The notes under the pieces are model-generated. The model made no database searches. It was given only the letters and a program-made list of their open reading frames with translations, and had not been told where the DNA came from. A program made the translations under genes and the position numbers. A DNA stretch of 64,000 nt from Nucisporomicrobium flavum (GTDB lineage Bacteria > Actinomycetota > Actinomycetes > Mycobacteriales > Micromonosporaceae), in the NCBI RefSeq assembly GCF_016464385.1, contig NZ_JADMLH010000005.1:208324-272323 (forward strand), in the 5' to 3' direction. Positions 9,206 through 17,692 of the stretch are shown here, in pieces. How positions within the stretch are numbered: position 1 is the first letter of the stretch; every line of letters begins with the position of its first letter.

Positions 9206-9443
9206 GACTGCTCACCTTCCGTAGGGGGATCGACGGCCGTCGTTGCGCCCATTCTTGGAGCCCGGTGGCCCGATCGTCAACAGGCAATTTCCGGAAGTTT
9301 TCAGAGCTGTTAACGCGCACTTTTGCGATCAGCGGGGCGGCCTGCCAGAATCGGTGATGCCATTCGCCGTCCGTAACTCTCGGATTCTTCCCGGTACGGC
9401 TGCTAACGCTCACGTCGCCTCCCCCGCAACCGACCTATAGCTC

Positions 9444-11000
9444 GTGGCCTCCGATCATCTGCCCGCCGTGGTCTCCCCGTACGGTCCGTACGCGGGAATG
9501 GGCCTGCACGTCCACGACCTGACCATTCGCGGCCACCACGGCGAGACGCTGGTGGCGGCCGACGAGGCCGAGGGCGTGCTGCGGATCCTCGGCGACGAGC
9601 GCACCCGCCGGGTCGCCCGCCTCGGCCGCATGTACGCGCTCAGCTCCCTGGGCCGCCTCGACGAGGCGCTGCTGATCGGCGAGGAGCTGGTCGCCGAGCC
9701 GGGCCACCTCACCGGGCCCCGGACCACCGACGCGAAGATCCTGGCGGACACCGGCCGGATGCTCATCCAGGTCGGGCGGGTCGACGACGGGCTGCATCAC
9801 CTGGCCCGCGCCCTGACGATCCTCGACGTGGTGCCCCGCAAGAGCCTGCGCTACTTCTCGGCGATGGCCTCGCTGGCCGACTCCGCCCGCGCCGCCGACC
9901 TGTTCGAGCTCGCCGAGGTGGCACTGCTCAACGCGATCGACGCCTTCGACTCCCCCGACGACCTGTACCGCTCCTCGGCCGAGCTGCAGTACGCCGAGCT
10001 GCTGCTGGAATGGGCGCTGCGCCTGGAACAGGTCGGCTGCCACGAGGAAGCGGCCGTCCTGGTCCACAAGAGCGTCGCGCTGCTGCAGTACTGGACCGGG
10101 CGCGCCATCGACTCCCCGCTCGGCGCCGCCCTGCTCGCCGTCGGCCACGCGAAGACCGGCCGGCACGAGGAGGCCACGGCCGTCGTGGACCGGACGCTGG
10201 CAACCGTACGGGCGGCCGGCCAGCACCACGAGGCACGGCTCCTGCACCTCGCCCACGGCCTGAGCCTGCGCGCGGCCGGGGAGCTGCGCGCGGCGCGCCG
10301 GGAGTTCCTCGCCGCGCTCGAACTGTGCGTGCTGCCCGCGCAGAGCCTGCTGTTCCAGTACGAGCTGTCCCTCACGGCGACGCTGGAGAGCCCGGGCGAG
10401 GCCACCCGTACGGTCCTCGAGGCGCTGCACAGCCACATCCGCGTGCTCTGGCGCCTGCGGCTGGACCGGCGCACGATGCTCCAGCAGGCGTACCGCCGGG
10501 TCGAGCTCGAGGCGGCCCGCAGCACCGCCGACCAGGCCGCGGCCTCGGACGCGCTGACCGGCCTGGGCAACCGCCGTCTCTTCGATCGGCGCATCGCGGC
10601 GATGGCGGGCTCCGGCACGCTGCTGCTGATCGACGTGGACCGCTTCAAGGACATCAACGACGAGTTCTCCCACGGCGTGGGCGACCGCGTGCTGGCCGAG
10701 ATCGCGGCGGTGCTGAGCGCACACTGCCGCCACGACGAGGTCGCGATCCGCTTCGGCGGCGACGAGTTCGCCATGTTCCTGGACACCAGCGAGCTGGAGG
10801 GCCGCCAGGTCGCCGAACGGATCCGGCAGGTGATCGGCGCGCGCGACTGGTCGGCGATCGCACCCGGGCTGCGGGTGACGCTGAGCATGGGCCTGACGGC
10901 GTGCCGGCCCGGCGAGAGCGGCCGCGACCTCTACGACCGGGCCGACTCCCGCCTGTACGCGGCGAAGCGAGCCGGCCGCGACCGGCTCGCCGTCGCCTGA
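9444..11000 (+). CDS. GGDEF diguanylate cyclase with TPR-like N-terminal region
   Basis: A 518-residue soluble protein. Residues 1 to about 340 are alpha-helical Ala/Leu/Glu-rich repeats with TPR-like spacing (such as ARLGRMYALSSLGRLDEALL). The C-terminal 165 residues form a GGDEF domain with ALTGLGNRRLFDRRI, LLLIDVDRFKDINDEFSHGVGD and an intact FGGDEFAMFLD. It should make c-di-GMP from two GTP. No RxxD inhibitory-site motif is obvious. The GTG at 9444 lacks a clear ribosome site and the ATG at 9499 is an alternative start. It is convergent with the esterase gene, whose stop is 11 bases away. Similar TPR-GGDEF proteins are frequent in Actinoplanes-type genomes. Confidence 0.85.
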   Translation: MASDHLPAVVSPYGPYAGMGLHVHDLTIRGHHGETLVAADEAEGVLRILGDERTRRVARLGRMYALSSLGRLDEALLIGEELVAEPGHLTGPRTTDAKILADTGRMLIQVGRVDDGLHHLARALTILDVVPRKSLRYFSAMASLADSARAADLFELAEVALLNAIDAFDSPDDLYRSSAELQYAELLLEWALRLEQVGCHEEAAVLVHKSVALLQYWTGRAIDSPLGAALLAVGHAKTGRHEEATAVVDRTLATVRAAGQHHEARLLHLAHGLSLRAAGELRAARREFLAALELCVLPAQSLLFQYELSLTATLESPGEATRTVLEALHSHIRVLWRLRLDRRTMLQQAYRRVELEAARSTADQAAASDALTGLGNRRLFDRRIAAMAGSGTLLLIDVDRFKDINDEFSHGVGDRVLAEIAAVLSAHCRHDEVAIRFGGDEFAMFLDTSELEGRQVAERIRQVIGARDWSAIAPGLRVTLSMGLTACRPGESGRDLYDRADSRLYAAKRAGRDRLAVA

Positions 11001-11010
11001 CGTCTCCGCC

Positions 11011-11961
11011 TTACCCGAGGGCCCGCTTCAGCGCATCGATCCGCAGCGCCCAGATCCGCTGCGCGAGGGCGGCGTCCGGGGCGAAGGTCTCCGCGGCGTG
11101 ATAGCTGCCCGGGTGCACGTGCAGCTCCGTGGACACGCCGGCGGCCATGAGCCGCTGCGCGAACGCGATGTCCTCGTCGCGGAACAGGTCCACCGTGCCG
11201 ACGTCGATGAACGCCGGCGGCAGCCCCGACAGGTCCTCCGCCCGGCTGGGGGCCGCGTACTGGTCGGCCGGCTTGCCGCCCAGGTACCAGGCCCACGCCT
11301 CGACGTTGCCGGCCCGGTCCCAGATCCCGATGTCGGTGATCTCGTGGCTCGACGCGGTCTCGTTCCGGTCGTCGACCATCGGGTAGATCGGCATGATGAA
11401 CGCGAGCGCCGGCCCGCCCCGGTCGCGGGCCATCAGCGCGGTGGCGATGGTCAGCCCGCCGCCCGCGCTGGCGCCGTAGATCGCCAGCCGCTGCGGGTCG
11501 ATGCCCAGCTCGTCGGCGTGCTCGGCGGTCCACTTCAGGCCGGCATAGCAGTCCTCGGCCGGCGCCGGGTGCGGGTTCTCCGGCGACAACCGGTATTCCA
11601 CCGACACCACGACCGCGCCCACCTGGTCGCAGATCAGCGTCGCGGTCGGATCCTCACCCTCCACGGTCCCGAGAATCATCCCCCCACCGTGGATGAAGAA
11701 AATGCCCGGGAGCGGCGCCTCGGCATTGACCGGCTTGTAAATCCGTACGCTGATGTCCGGCTCACCCTGCGGCCCGGGAACCGTACGGTCCTCCTTGACC
11801 ACATTCGGGTTCTCGGGCACCTCGATGGCGCCCAGCATCGCCGTCACGGCGGCGCGGCGCTCCACGATGTCCGCGACGGCGTTGAAACCGCCGGGCATCG
11901 CTTCGAGCAACTGATCCAGGGGTACGCGCACCTCGGGATCGATCAGGTCACGACGGGACAT
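11011..11961 (-). CDS. Alpha/beta hydrolase, HSL-type esterase
   Basis: A 316-residue carboxylesterase of the hormone-sensitive-lipase family. The oxyanion motif HGGGM lies near residue 90 and the nucleophile elbow GASAGGG near 165. The C-terminal acid and base are likely the Asp in DLFRDED and the His in PGSYHAAE. No signal peptide is present, so it is cytoplasmic. It lies 12 bases downstream of the Baeyer-Villiger monooxygenase on the same strand. Such pairs oxidise a ketone to an ester or lactone and then hydrolyse it, so the esterase probably acts on the product of its neighbour. The physiological ketone is not evident. Confidence 0.85.
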   Translation of the reverse strand: MSRRDLIDPEVRVPLDQLLEAMPGGFNAVADIVERRAAVTAMLGAIEVPENPNVVKEDRTVPGPQGEPDISVRIYKPVNAEAPLPGIFFIHGGGMILGTVEGEDPTATLICDQVGAVVVSVEYRLSPENPHPAPAEDCYAGLKWTAEHADELGIDPQRLAIYGASAGGGLTIATALMARDRGGPALAFIMPIYPMVDDRNETASSHEITDIGIWDRAGNVEAWAWYLGGKPADQYAAPSRAEDLSGLPPAFIDVGTVDLFRDEDIAFAQRLMAAGVSTELHVHPGSYHAAETFAPDAALAQRIWALRIDALKRALG

Positions 11962-11973
11962 GGCATTCTCCTC

Positions 11974-13587
11974 TCAGACGGTCAGCTCGAAGCCCTCGTA
12001 GCCCTTGGCGGCGACCTCGTCGCACTTCTTCCGGTACTCGCCCACACCGCCGGCGTACGGCATGAAAACGCGCGGCTTGCCGGGGACATTGGCGCCCATG
12101 TACCAGGAATTCGCCTTCGGATAGAGGGTGTAACTCGCGATCTCGTTGACGTGGTCCACCCAGGCGTCCTGCGCCTGGCGAGCCGGCTCGATCACCCGCA
12201 GCCCCTGCTCCCGCAGATGCGCGATGGCGTCGGTCACCCAGTCGACGTGCTGCTCGATCGACACCACCATGTTCGAGAGCACGGACGGACTGCCCGGCCC
12301 CGTGATCATGAAGAAGTTCGGGAACCCGGCGGTGCCGATGCCCAGATAGGTCCGCGGCCCCGCGCTCCATGTCTCCTTCAGCGACAACCCGTCCCGCCCC
12401 CGGATGTCCACGTTGGTGAGGGCGCCGGTCATCGCGTCGAAACCGGTGGCGTACACGATCGCGTCGAATTCGTACTCCCGCTCCGAGGTCCTGATCCCCT
12501 TCTCGGTGACCTCGACCAACGGCGTGCGCCGCAGATTCACCAGATGCACGTTCGGCCGGTTGTACGTCTCGTAGTAATTCGTGTCCAGGCACGGCCGCTT
12601 CGTCCCGACCGGATAGTCCGGGCTCAGATCGTCGGCCACCTGCGGGTCGGCGACGATGTCGTGGATCTTGCGGTGGATCCACCGCTTCGCGGTGTCGTTG
12701 GCGGCCTGGTCAACGGCCAGATCCTTGTACGCGGTCAGCAGGTTCACCAGGCTCCCGCTCTCCCACGCCACCTCGTACGCCGCATCCCGCTCGGCATCGG
12801 ACACCTCGAGCGCGGACATCGTGGGAACCGGCGTCGGCACCCCGAAACCGGACTCCCGCTGAGCCTGCCGGAACTTGCGATAGTTCAGCTTCATCGTCTT
12901 GACCTCGTCGGGCCGCAACCGCCGATTCCGCGCCGGCAACGAGTACGCAGCGGTCCGCTGGAACACGGTCAGATCCGCGGCCTGCTCGGCGATCACCGGA
13001 ATGGACTGCACCCCCGAGGAGCCGGTCCCGATGATCCCCACCCGCAGCCCGGAGAAATCGACACCCTCATGCGGCCAGTGCGCCGTGTGGTACGTCGCGC
13101 CCTTGAAGGTCTCCAGGCCGGGAATCTCCGGCATCTTCGACGCGGACAGGCATCCAGTGGCCATCACCAGGAACCGCGCGGTGACGGCATCCTCATGCTC
13201 GGTACGGACCAGCCACGACTTCTGCCCCTCATCCCAGGTGGCGGCGCTGACCCGCGTACGGAACACAATGTCCTTCCGAAGGTCGAACCGATCAGCGACG
13301 TGGCGCGCATACCTGAGAATCTCCGGCTGCGTCGGGTAACGCTCCTGCCACTCGTACTCCTGCTCGAGCTCATCGGAGAAGGAGTACGAGTAGGCAAGGC
13401 TCTCGACGTCGACGCGAGCACCCGGGTAGCGATTCCAGTACCAGGTCCCGCCGACATCGGCGCCGGCCTCGAAAACAACGGCGGTAAGATCGAGTTCCCG
13501 CAACTTGTGCAGCAGATACATACCGGAGAACCCCGCGCCGACGATCACGACGTCGACGGAGGGCGGAACGGTACGGGGGTGGCTCAT
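11974..13587 (-). CDS. Flavin-dependent Baeyer-Villiger monooxygenase
   Basis: A 537-residue FAD/NADPH class B monooxygenase that inserts oxygen next to a ketone. First dinucleotide site: GAGFSG at 17-22. The BVMO fingerprint FKGATYHTAHWP is at 161-172. The NADPH site GTGSSG follows at 187-192. The WYWNRYPGARVDVES segment (49-63) is characteristic of cyclohexanone and acetone monooxygenase relatives. Length is normal for the type I class. ATG at 13587 begins a two-gene operon with the esterase. No regulator is adjacent. The upstream 900 bases are low-complexity and hold no gene. Confidence 0.9.
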   Translation of the reverse strand: MSHPRTVPPSVDVVIVGAGFSGMYLLHKLRELDLTAVVFEAGADVGGTWYWNRYPGARVDVESLAYSYSFSDELEQEYEWQERYPTQPEILRYARHVADRFDLRKDIVFRTRVSAATWDEGQKSWLVRTEHEDAVTARFLVMATGCLSASKMPEIPGLETFKGATYHTAHWPHEGVDFSGLRVGIIGTGSSGVQSIPVIAEQAADLTVFQRTAAYSLPARNRRLRPDEVKTMKLNYRKFRQAQRESGFGVPTPVPTMSALEVSDAERDAAYEVAWESGSLVNLLTAYKDLAVDQAANDTAKRWIHRKIHDIVADPQVADDLSPDYPVGTKRPCLDTNYYETYNRPNVHLVNLRRTPLVEVTEKGIRTSEREYEFDAIVYATGFDAMTGALTNVDIRGRDGLSLKETWSAGPRTYLGIGTAGFPNFFMITGPGSPSVLSNMVVSIEQHVDWVTDAIAHLREQGLRVIEPARQAQDAWVDHVNEIASYTLYPKANSWYMGANVPGKPRVFMPYAGGVGEYRKKCDEVAAKGYEGFELTV

Positions 13588-14502
13588 GACGGCCTCCTGG
13601 GATGGGTCTGCTTCGGCTGGCGGGTGGGTACGGCCCGCCTTCGCTTTCTTCCGGGTTTGGTTGCGCTCAGGCCTCGCCCCGAACGGCCTTTTCTTGGCGC
13701 CGGCCTTTCGGTGCGCCGGCTAGTTCGTTGCACGGGGCTATTGGTTGCACCGTGCCCTTGTCGCACCGGGGCTTTTGTTGCGCTCAGGCCTCGCTGCTGG
13801 CCCTTTTCTCGCTGCTGGCCCTTTTGTTGCGCTCGGCCGCAACCGGGCGCCCGGCGCCCGGCGGCTCACTAGGGGGTGTAGGACCGCGATGCTGGTCGGC
13901 ACGCGGCCGTCTCGAGGGATACGCGTCGCCGCCGCTCGTCCGGCCGGTCGAGGGCGGGAACGCAGATCTTCGGCACTCGGTAGCTCGACAACTGGAAGGA
14001 CTGGGCAAAGCCGGTGGGGAGCCGGCATGAACAGGCGCCTGTACGGCCACCGCACCCCGATCTCACCGACCGCCCCGGGAGATCGAAGGGCGACGCGGAA
14101 TGAGTGGCCTGCACCACAACATAGGATGCATTCTCCATCCGGTCAACGTTTCCGCCCGGTAAAACCCCAGCTCAAGATCCCTTTCCCTCACCCGCCAGCG
14201 TCCCGACCCGTCGCCGCACCGCCCTGCCCTGTCCTGCCCCTGCCCCTGCCCTGCCAGCGTGCCGCCCCGCCACCCGGTGGCCGCCCGCCCCGCCACCCGG
14301 TGGCCGCCCGCCCCGCCGCACTCCCCCGACCCGGCCGACCCCGGCGGCCCCCACCCACAGGCAAGCCCCACCGGCACGCCGAGGGTGGGGTGCATGCAAC
14401 CCCCCAACGGCGCCGTGTAGAGTTCTCTCCTGTGCGGCCCGCCGGGGCCCACCGACCACGGATGCCAACCGCGGATCGGCCCGGCAAGGCTGGACAGAGC
14501 AG
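13588..14502. other. Gene-free low-complexity region
   Basis: About 900 bases without a convincing gene. The left part (13640-13860) repeats phrases such as TTGCGCTCAGGCCTCG and CTCGCTGCTGGCCCTTTT. The right part (14215-14345) is C-rich with a short tandem duplication. Open frames exist on both strands but their translations are Arg/Pro/Ala shadows. Confidence 0.6.
14266..14315. repeat. 23-bp tandem duplication
   Basis: The unit CCCCGCCACCCGGTGGCCG plus CCCG occurs twice in immediate succession in a C-rich stretch upstream of tRNA-Leu. It contains the palindrome CCACCCGGTGG. Probably a slippage product. Confidence 0.6.
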
Positions 14503-14587
14503 GTCCGGGTGGCGGAATGGCAGACGCGCTAGCTTGAGGTGCTAGTGCCCTTTATCGGGCGTGGGGGTTCAAGTCCCCCCTCGGACA
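14503..14587 (+). tRNA. tRNA-Leu (anticodon GAG)
   Basis: An 85-nucleotide class II tRNA. Acceptor arms GTCCGGG and CTCGGAC pair with one G-U; the discriminator is A. The anticodon stem CTAGC/GCTAG encloses loop TTGAGGT, giving anticodon GAG for Leu codons CUC and CUU. The long variable arm GCCCTTTATCGGGC forms a stem, as expected for tRNA-Leu. The T arm is GGGGG-TTCAAGT-CCCCC. CCA is not encoded. tRNA genes are common integration sites, but I found no second copy of this 3' end in the window. Confidence 0.95.
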
Positions 14588-14890
14588 CAAATCCGTAGCA
14601 CCCATGCACAGCATGGGTGTTCATGCGGACATGATAGCCAGCTGAACAGTCGCTGGTTCGTTCGCGGGTTGTTTGTAAGCAGTAGCGCGGATCGCGCTCC
14701 TTACGTTGGTATCTCGTCCATGCGCCTGAGCGGCTATGGCTTTCTTCTGGTGATCGCGCTCACAGCTGCGTCGGCCCATCGCCGGTCTCGTCTAGCCCTG
14801 TTCGCTTGTGCCGAGTCGTTCTGACCGTTGAAGGTCACGCCAGGTCCGTCCACGGCTCGGACGAGGCTCACCCGCGGCTAAGGTGCTGGC
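14588..14890. other. Gene-free spacer after tRNA-Leu
   Basis: About 300 bases in which I see no gene, no integrase and no repeat of the tRNA 3' end. Confidence 0.5.
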
Positions 14891-15145
14891 ATGCCTGCCG
14901 AGACGCCTGAACAGATCGCGCAGACGTTCCAGGTCAGCGTGGAACTCGTCCTCGCGGGCCGGTTCGACCTCGGCGCGTACCCGCACCGGCACCTGGTGGT
15001 CGCCGCCACCCGCGGTTTCTGGTACTCCCGTCTGGCCCAGGTACTGGCCGCGACGGAGATGCTCACGTCCGCCGGGTTCGAGCTGGTGCACACCATCGAG
15101 TTCGATGCCGGCAATGCGGTGTGCGCCGTGCTGCGGCGCACCTGA
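14891..15145 (+). CDS. Small conserved-type hypothetical protein
   Basis: An 84-residue soluble protein of unknown function. It has alternating helix-like and strand-like segments, ending HTIEFDAGNAVCAVLRRT. No motif, signal peptide or membrane segment is recognised. Starts at ATG with AAGGTG seven bases upstream, and codon use matches neighbouring core genes, which supports it being real. It precedes the WXG100-type cluster by 65 bases on the same strand, but nothing links it functionally. Confidence 0.6.
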   Translation: MPAETPEQIAQTFQVSVELVLAGRFDLGAYPHRHLVVAATRGFWYSRLAQVLAATEMLTSAGFELVHTIEFDAGNAVCAVLRRT

Positions 15146-15209
15146 GCAGCCCGGCCACGTGAGTGACACTCACCTATGATGTGAGGGCTTACGCCGCGGG
15201 GAGGCTGAT

Positions 15210-15818
15210 GTGAGCGACTACGGCCTGGCACCACTGAACGCGATCGGTGATCCCGAGTCGCTTCGTCGCCGCGCTGAGGAGGCGATCGCCGGCCTGGAGA
15301 TTGACATCCGGCCCGGCGCGGCCCTGGAGGGTACTGACCCTTCGAGCTCTGTCTGGGTGAGCGTCAGGCCGGACGGGGTGGTGGCCGACGTATCGATCAG
15401 CCGGCGATGGCATGAACGCATTCCTGCAGACCAGCTCGGTGCGGCGATACTGGCCGCCTACCATCAGGCCGAACACAAACGTGCCCTCGCCGGCGCCCGC
15501 ACGACCGATGACGACAACGGCGACTCGGACGCGGCGCCCTCCCCGCTGACGGAAACCGACGATCCCCGCTGGCTCGAGTTCGTCTGGGAGACCTTGAACG
15601 ACTCTCGCCGCCGCCTCGCGCAGATGTCAGCGCCCCGGCTCCACGAGGCCGCGGCCGAGGAATGCACCGTCGCCGGGCCCGCGGGGCTCGTCCGCTTGCG
15701 CGTGGTCGGCACATCGGTGCGCGACGTCCTCATCGATGGCGTCCACACCGCCCGGCGAGATCCTGAGGCTCTTGCGGCCGACGTGCGGTCCGCCTTCGAC
15801 GGCGTCCGGCGAGGGTGA
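15210..15818 (+). CDS. YbaB/EbfC-like protein of a WXG100-type cluster
   Basis: A 202-residue protein. Residues about 45-95 carry the pattern VWVSVRPDGVVADVSISRRW plus a helix with DQLGAAILAAYHQAE, which resembles the YbaB/EbfC nucleoid-associated fold often found beside WXG100 genes in actinobacteria. An acidic linker (DDDNGDSD) follows, then a second mixed domain of unknown type. The GTG at 15210 has GGGGAGG five bases upstream. It is first of three same-strand genes with gaps of about 50 and 1 bases. The family call is a fold-level resemblance only. Confidence 0.6.
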   Translation: MSDYGLAPLNAIGDPESLRRRAEEAIAGLEIDIRPGAALEGTDPSSSVWVSVRPDGVVADVSISRRWHERIPADQLGAAILAAYHQAEHKRALAGARTTDDDNGDSDAAPSPLTETDDPRWLEFVWETLNDSRRRLAQMSAPRLHEAAAEECTVAGPAGLVRLRVVGTSVRDVLIDGVHTARRDPEALAADVRSAFDGVRRG

Positions 15819-15866
15819 CATCCCACAAGACCCGCCGGCGGCGGGTAGACGAAAGGGGGTTCGTCG

Positions 15867-16217
15867 ATGCCTGGAGCGGGTGACGAGCAAGTACAGGTTG
15901 TGGTCGACGCCGTGCACGCGGAGGCCGGCAAGTGGCGCAAGCTGTCGGGCGACATGGCCGCCGTGCACGCGGATGTCGTCAGGCTTGAGTTGTATCCGAC
16001 GGCGTTCTTCTTCGCCGACGTGGTCTCGGTGGAAGGCCACGCGATTGCGTACCGGACTTTTCACGACTGGTATCAGCAGCTGCTCGGGGATGCCACGACC
16101 GAGTTCGGGGAGATCGCCGGCGCGCTGGACAAGTCCGCCGAGGCCTACCGGAACGCCGACACACGCTCGAGTGTCAACCTGAAGACCATCTACGGGACCC
16201 GGCCGGAGGGCAACTGA
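15867..16217 (+). CDS. WXG100-like type VII secretion-associated protein
   Basis: A 116-residue, almost wholly helical protein. Helix 1 includes VVVDAVHAEAGKWRKLSGDM and helix 2 ends in the KSAEAYRNAD region. This fits the ESX/WXG100-like four-helix substrate or partner fold, although the exact W-x-G turn is absent. Start ATG has AAAGGGGG eight bases upstream. It is separated from the next gene by one base, so the two are very likely co-translated and may form a heterodimer. No ESX ATPase is in the window. Confidence 0.6.
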   Translation: MPGAGDEQVQVVVDAVHAEAGKWRKLSGDMAAVHADVVRLELYPTAFFFADVVSVEGHAIAYRTFHDWYQQLLGDATTEFGEIAGALDKSAEAYRNADTRSSVNLKTIYGTRPEGN

Positions 16218-16218
16218 C

Positions 16219-16977
16219 GTGGCACCGGACGTGGACGCCAACGAGGTCGAATCATCCAAGGTCGCCTTGGAGCAGGCGTTCGACTCGCTGCGCAAGGGCG
16301 TCGACTCGTGCGTGGACAACTTCAACCGCATCGTCGAGGGCGTCAACCACTGGTCCTGGCTGATGGGACCGATCCCGCTGTGGTTCATCCACAACCACCT
16401 CGACGACCTGCGCAAAACGCTGACAGAAGCCATCGGGTACGCCGAGAAGGTGCTGCAGGGCGGCGTGCCGGTGTTCTCGCTGTTCCAGACGAGCATCGAC
16501 TACCTCAACGCGGCCCAGGGGCCGGTCTCGGACATCTCTTACGACATCAACACTCCGCAGGACGACAACCTCAACGCGTGGTCGGGTGCCGCGTCCAGTG
16601 CGTACAAGCAGAAGCAGGCGGCGCAGAAGAGCGCGACCGACAAGGCGGCCGAGAACGCCGTCGTCATCAGCAAGTGGCTGTTCGACGTCGGCAAGACCAA
16701 CGTCGCGTACGCCGTCGAGATCGTGAAGCTGCTCGTCGACGCCGGCATGGAGCTGGTCAACGTGACCGTGGACGCCGCCTCCATCATCAACATCCAGTTC
16801 GCGCTCGACAAGCTCGCCGAGGCCGTGAAGAAGCTGCTCAAGGCCACGGTCGTCCAGTTCGCCGAGCTGGCCAACAAGTTCGTCGCCACGCTGGGCGACA
16901 GCCGGGATCTGCTGGCACGGCGCAACGACCACGGAGCCTTCGAGAACGGGAAGTGGCCGCAAGCCGTCTACCGCTGA
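16219..16977 (+). CDS. WXG-motif helical protein, probable type VII secretion substrate
   Basis: A 252-residue helical protein. Residues about 118-130 read NLNAWSGAASSAY, a W-S-G turn followed by a hydrophobic residue, as in WXG100-family substrates. Before it lies a hydrophobic-amphipathic segment (SWLMGPIPLWFIHN); after it come long Lys/Ala-rich helices and an amphipathic region at 165-235. GTG start immediately after the preceding stop. It is likely exported or surface-associated together with its partner. A toxin domain was not recognised at the C terminus. Confidence 0.6.
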   Translation: MAPDVDANEVESSKVALEQAFDSLRKGVDSCVDNFNRIVEGVNHWSWLMGPIPLWFIHNHLDDLRKTLTEAIGYAEKVLQGGVPVFSLFQTSIDYLNAAQGPVSDISYDINTPQDDNLNAWSGAASSAYKQKQAAQKSATDKAAENAVVISKWLFDVGKTNVAYAVEIVKLLVDAGMELVNVTVDAASIINIQFALDKLAEAVKKLLKATVVQFAELANKFVATLGDSRDLLARRNDHGAFENGKWPQAVYR

Positions 16978-16993
16978 CCCGCCCCGCGAACGC

Positions 16994-17638
16994 TCACCGC
17001 AGGGCGGCCACGACTTGATCGGCGAGCACGCCGGCGTCCGGCGCCACGCGATCGAGCAGATAACGCGACAGGCCGTCGAGATCGTCGGCCGCATCGGTGG
17101 GTGGCCGCACCACAACCGTCACGACCGCGTTGTCGGCCAGCACCGTCCGCGACAGCGAACCGGTCGGCGCGTACGCGGCGGCGAAACCCTGGCTCTGATC
17201 GGCGACCGCGACGTGCGCGGAGGGCCGCGCGGCGTCCCGGTCTGCCTCGGCGCGAAGCCCGTCGTAGAAATGACGCGCGTTGCCGGCCCCGCTACCGGCC
17301 GGGGCGAAACCGTTGGGATAGAGCGACACGCTCACGCTGACCGACGGCCGTGCATCTGCAGACGCCCACAGGCAGTCGATCGTCGTCACGCCCGGCACCG
17401 GAGCTTCGGCTGAGGCGGATACATCGGGCCTGCCCTTGCCCGCAGCGTTGTACCGGCTCGCCTCGGCGCCGTCGAACGTGGGACAACCACCGTCCACAGC
17501 GCTGTACCGCGCTGCAGGGCCCAATTGAGATGTGGAGGGCGTTGGCTCCGGGGCCGGATGGGCGCTGTCACAGCCTGAGGTGCCCACGACTGCGCCGACG
17601 AGGGCGGCGCCGTACAGCGTCCATCGGGCTCGCCACAT
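16994..17638 (-). CDS. Putative DUF3558-like lipoprotein
   Basis: A 214-residue lipoprotein. The N-terminal signal ends in the lipobox VGTSGC near residue 23, so it should be lipid-anchored on the outer face of the membrane. The mature part has two further cysteines (GGCPTF and TIDCLW) that could form a disulphide, as in DUF3558-type actinobacterial lipoproteins, and ends in a helix. It is convergent with the WXG cluster and 55 bases from the integrase gene. Function unknown. It marks the last core-like gene before the mobile island. Confidence 0.7.
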   Translation of the reverse strand: MWRARWTLYGAALVGAVVGTSGCDSAHPAPEPTPSTSQLGPAARYSAVDGGCPTFDGAEASRYNAAGKGRPDVSASAEAPVPGVTTIDCLWASADARPSVSVSVSLYPNGFAPAGSGAGNARHFYDGLRAEADRDAARPSAHVAVADQSQGFAAAYAPTGSLSRTVLADNAVVTVVVRPPTDAADDLDGLSRYLLDRVAPDAGVLADQVVAALR

Positions 17639-17692
17639 GCGCCGAGATTAACTCAGCCTGCAGGCTCCAGGACCGGGTTGGTCGCCTGCACG

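Noticed and set aside
11098..13872. 924-codon plus-strand frame opposite the esterase and BVMO genes
   Set aside because: Antisense shadow; no motif, while both minus-strand genes keep catalytic signatures.
14503..17692. tRNA-Leu as attachment site of the integrase at 17.7 kb
   Set aside because: No second copy of the tRNA 3' end was found, and core-like genes lie between the tRNA and the integrase.
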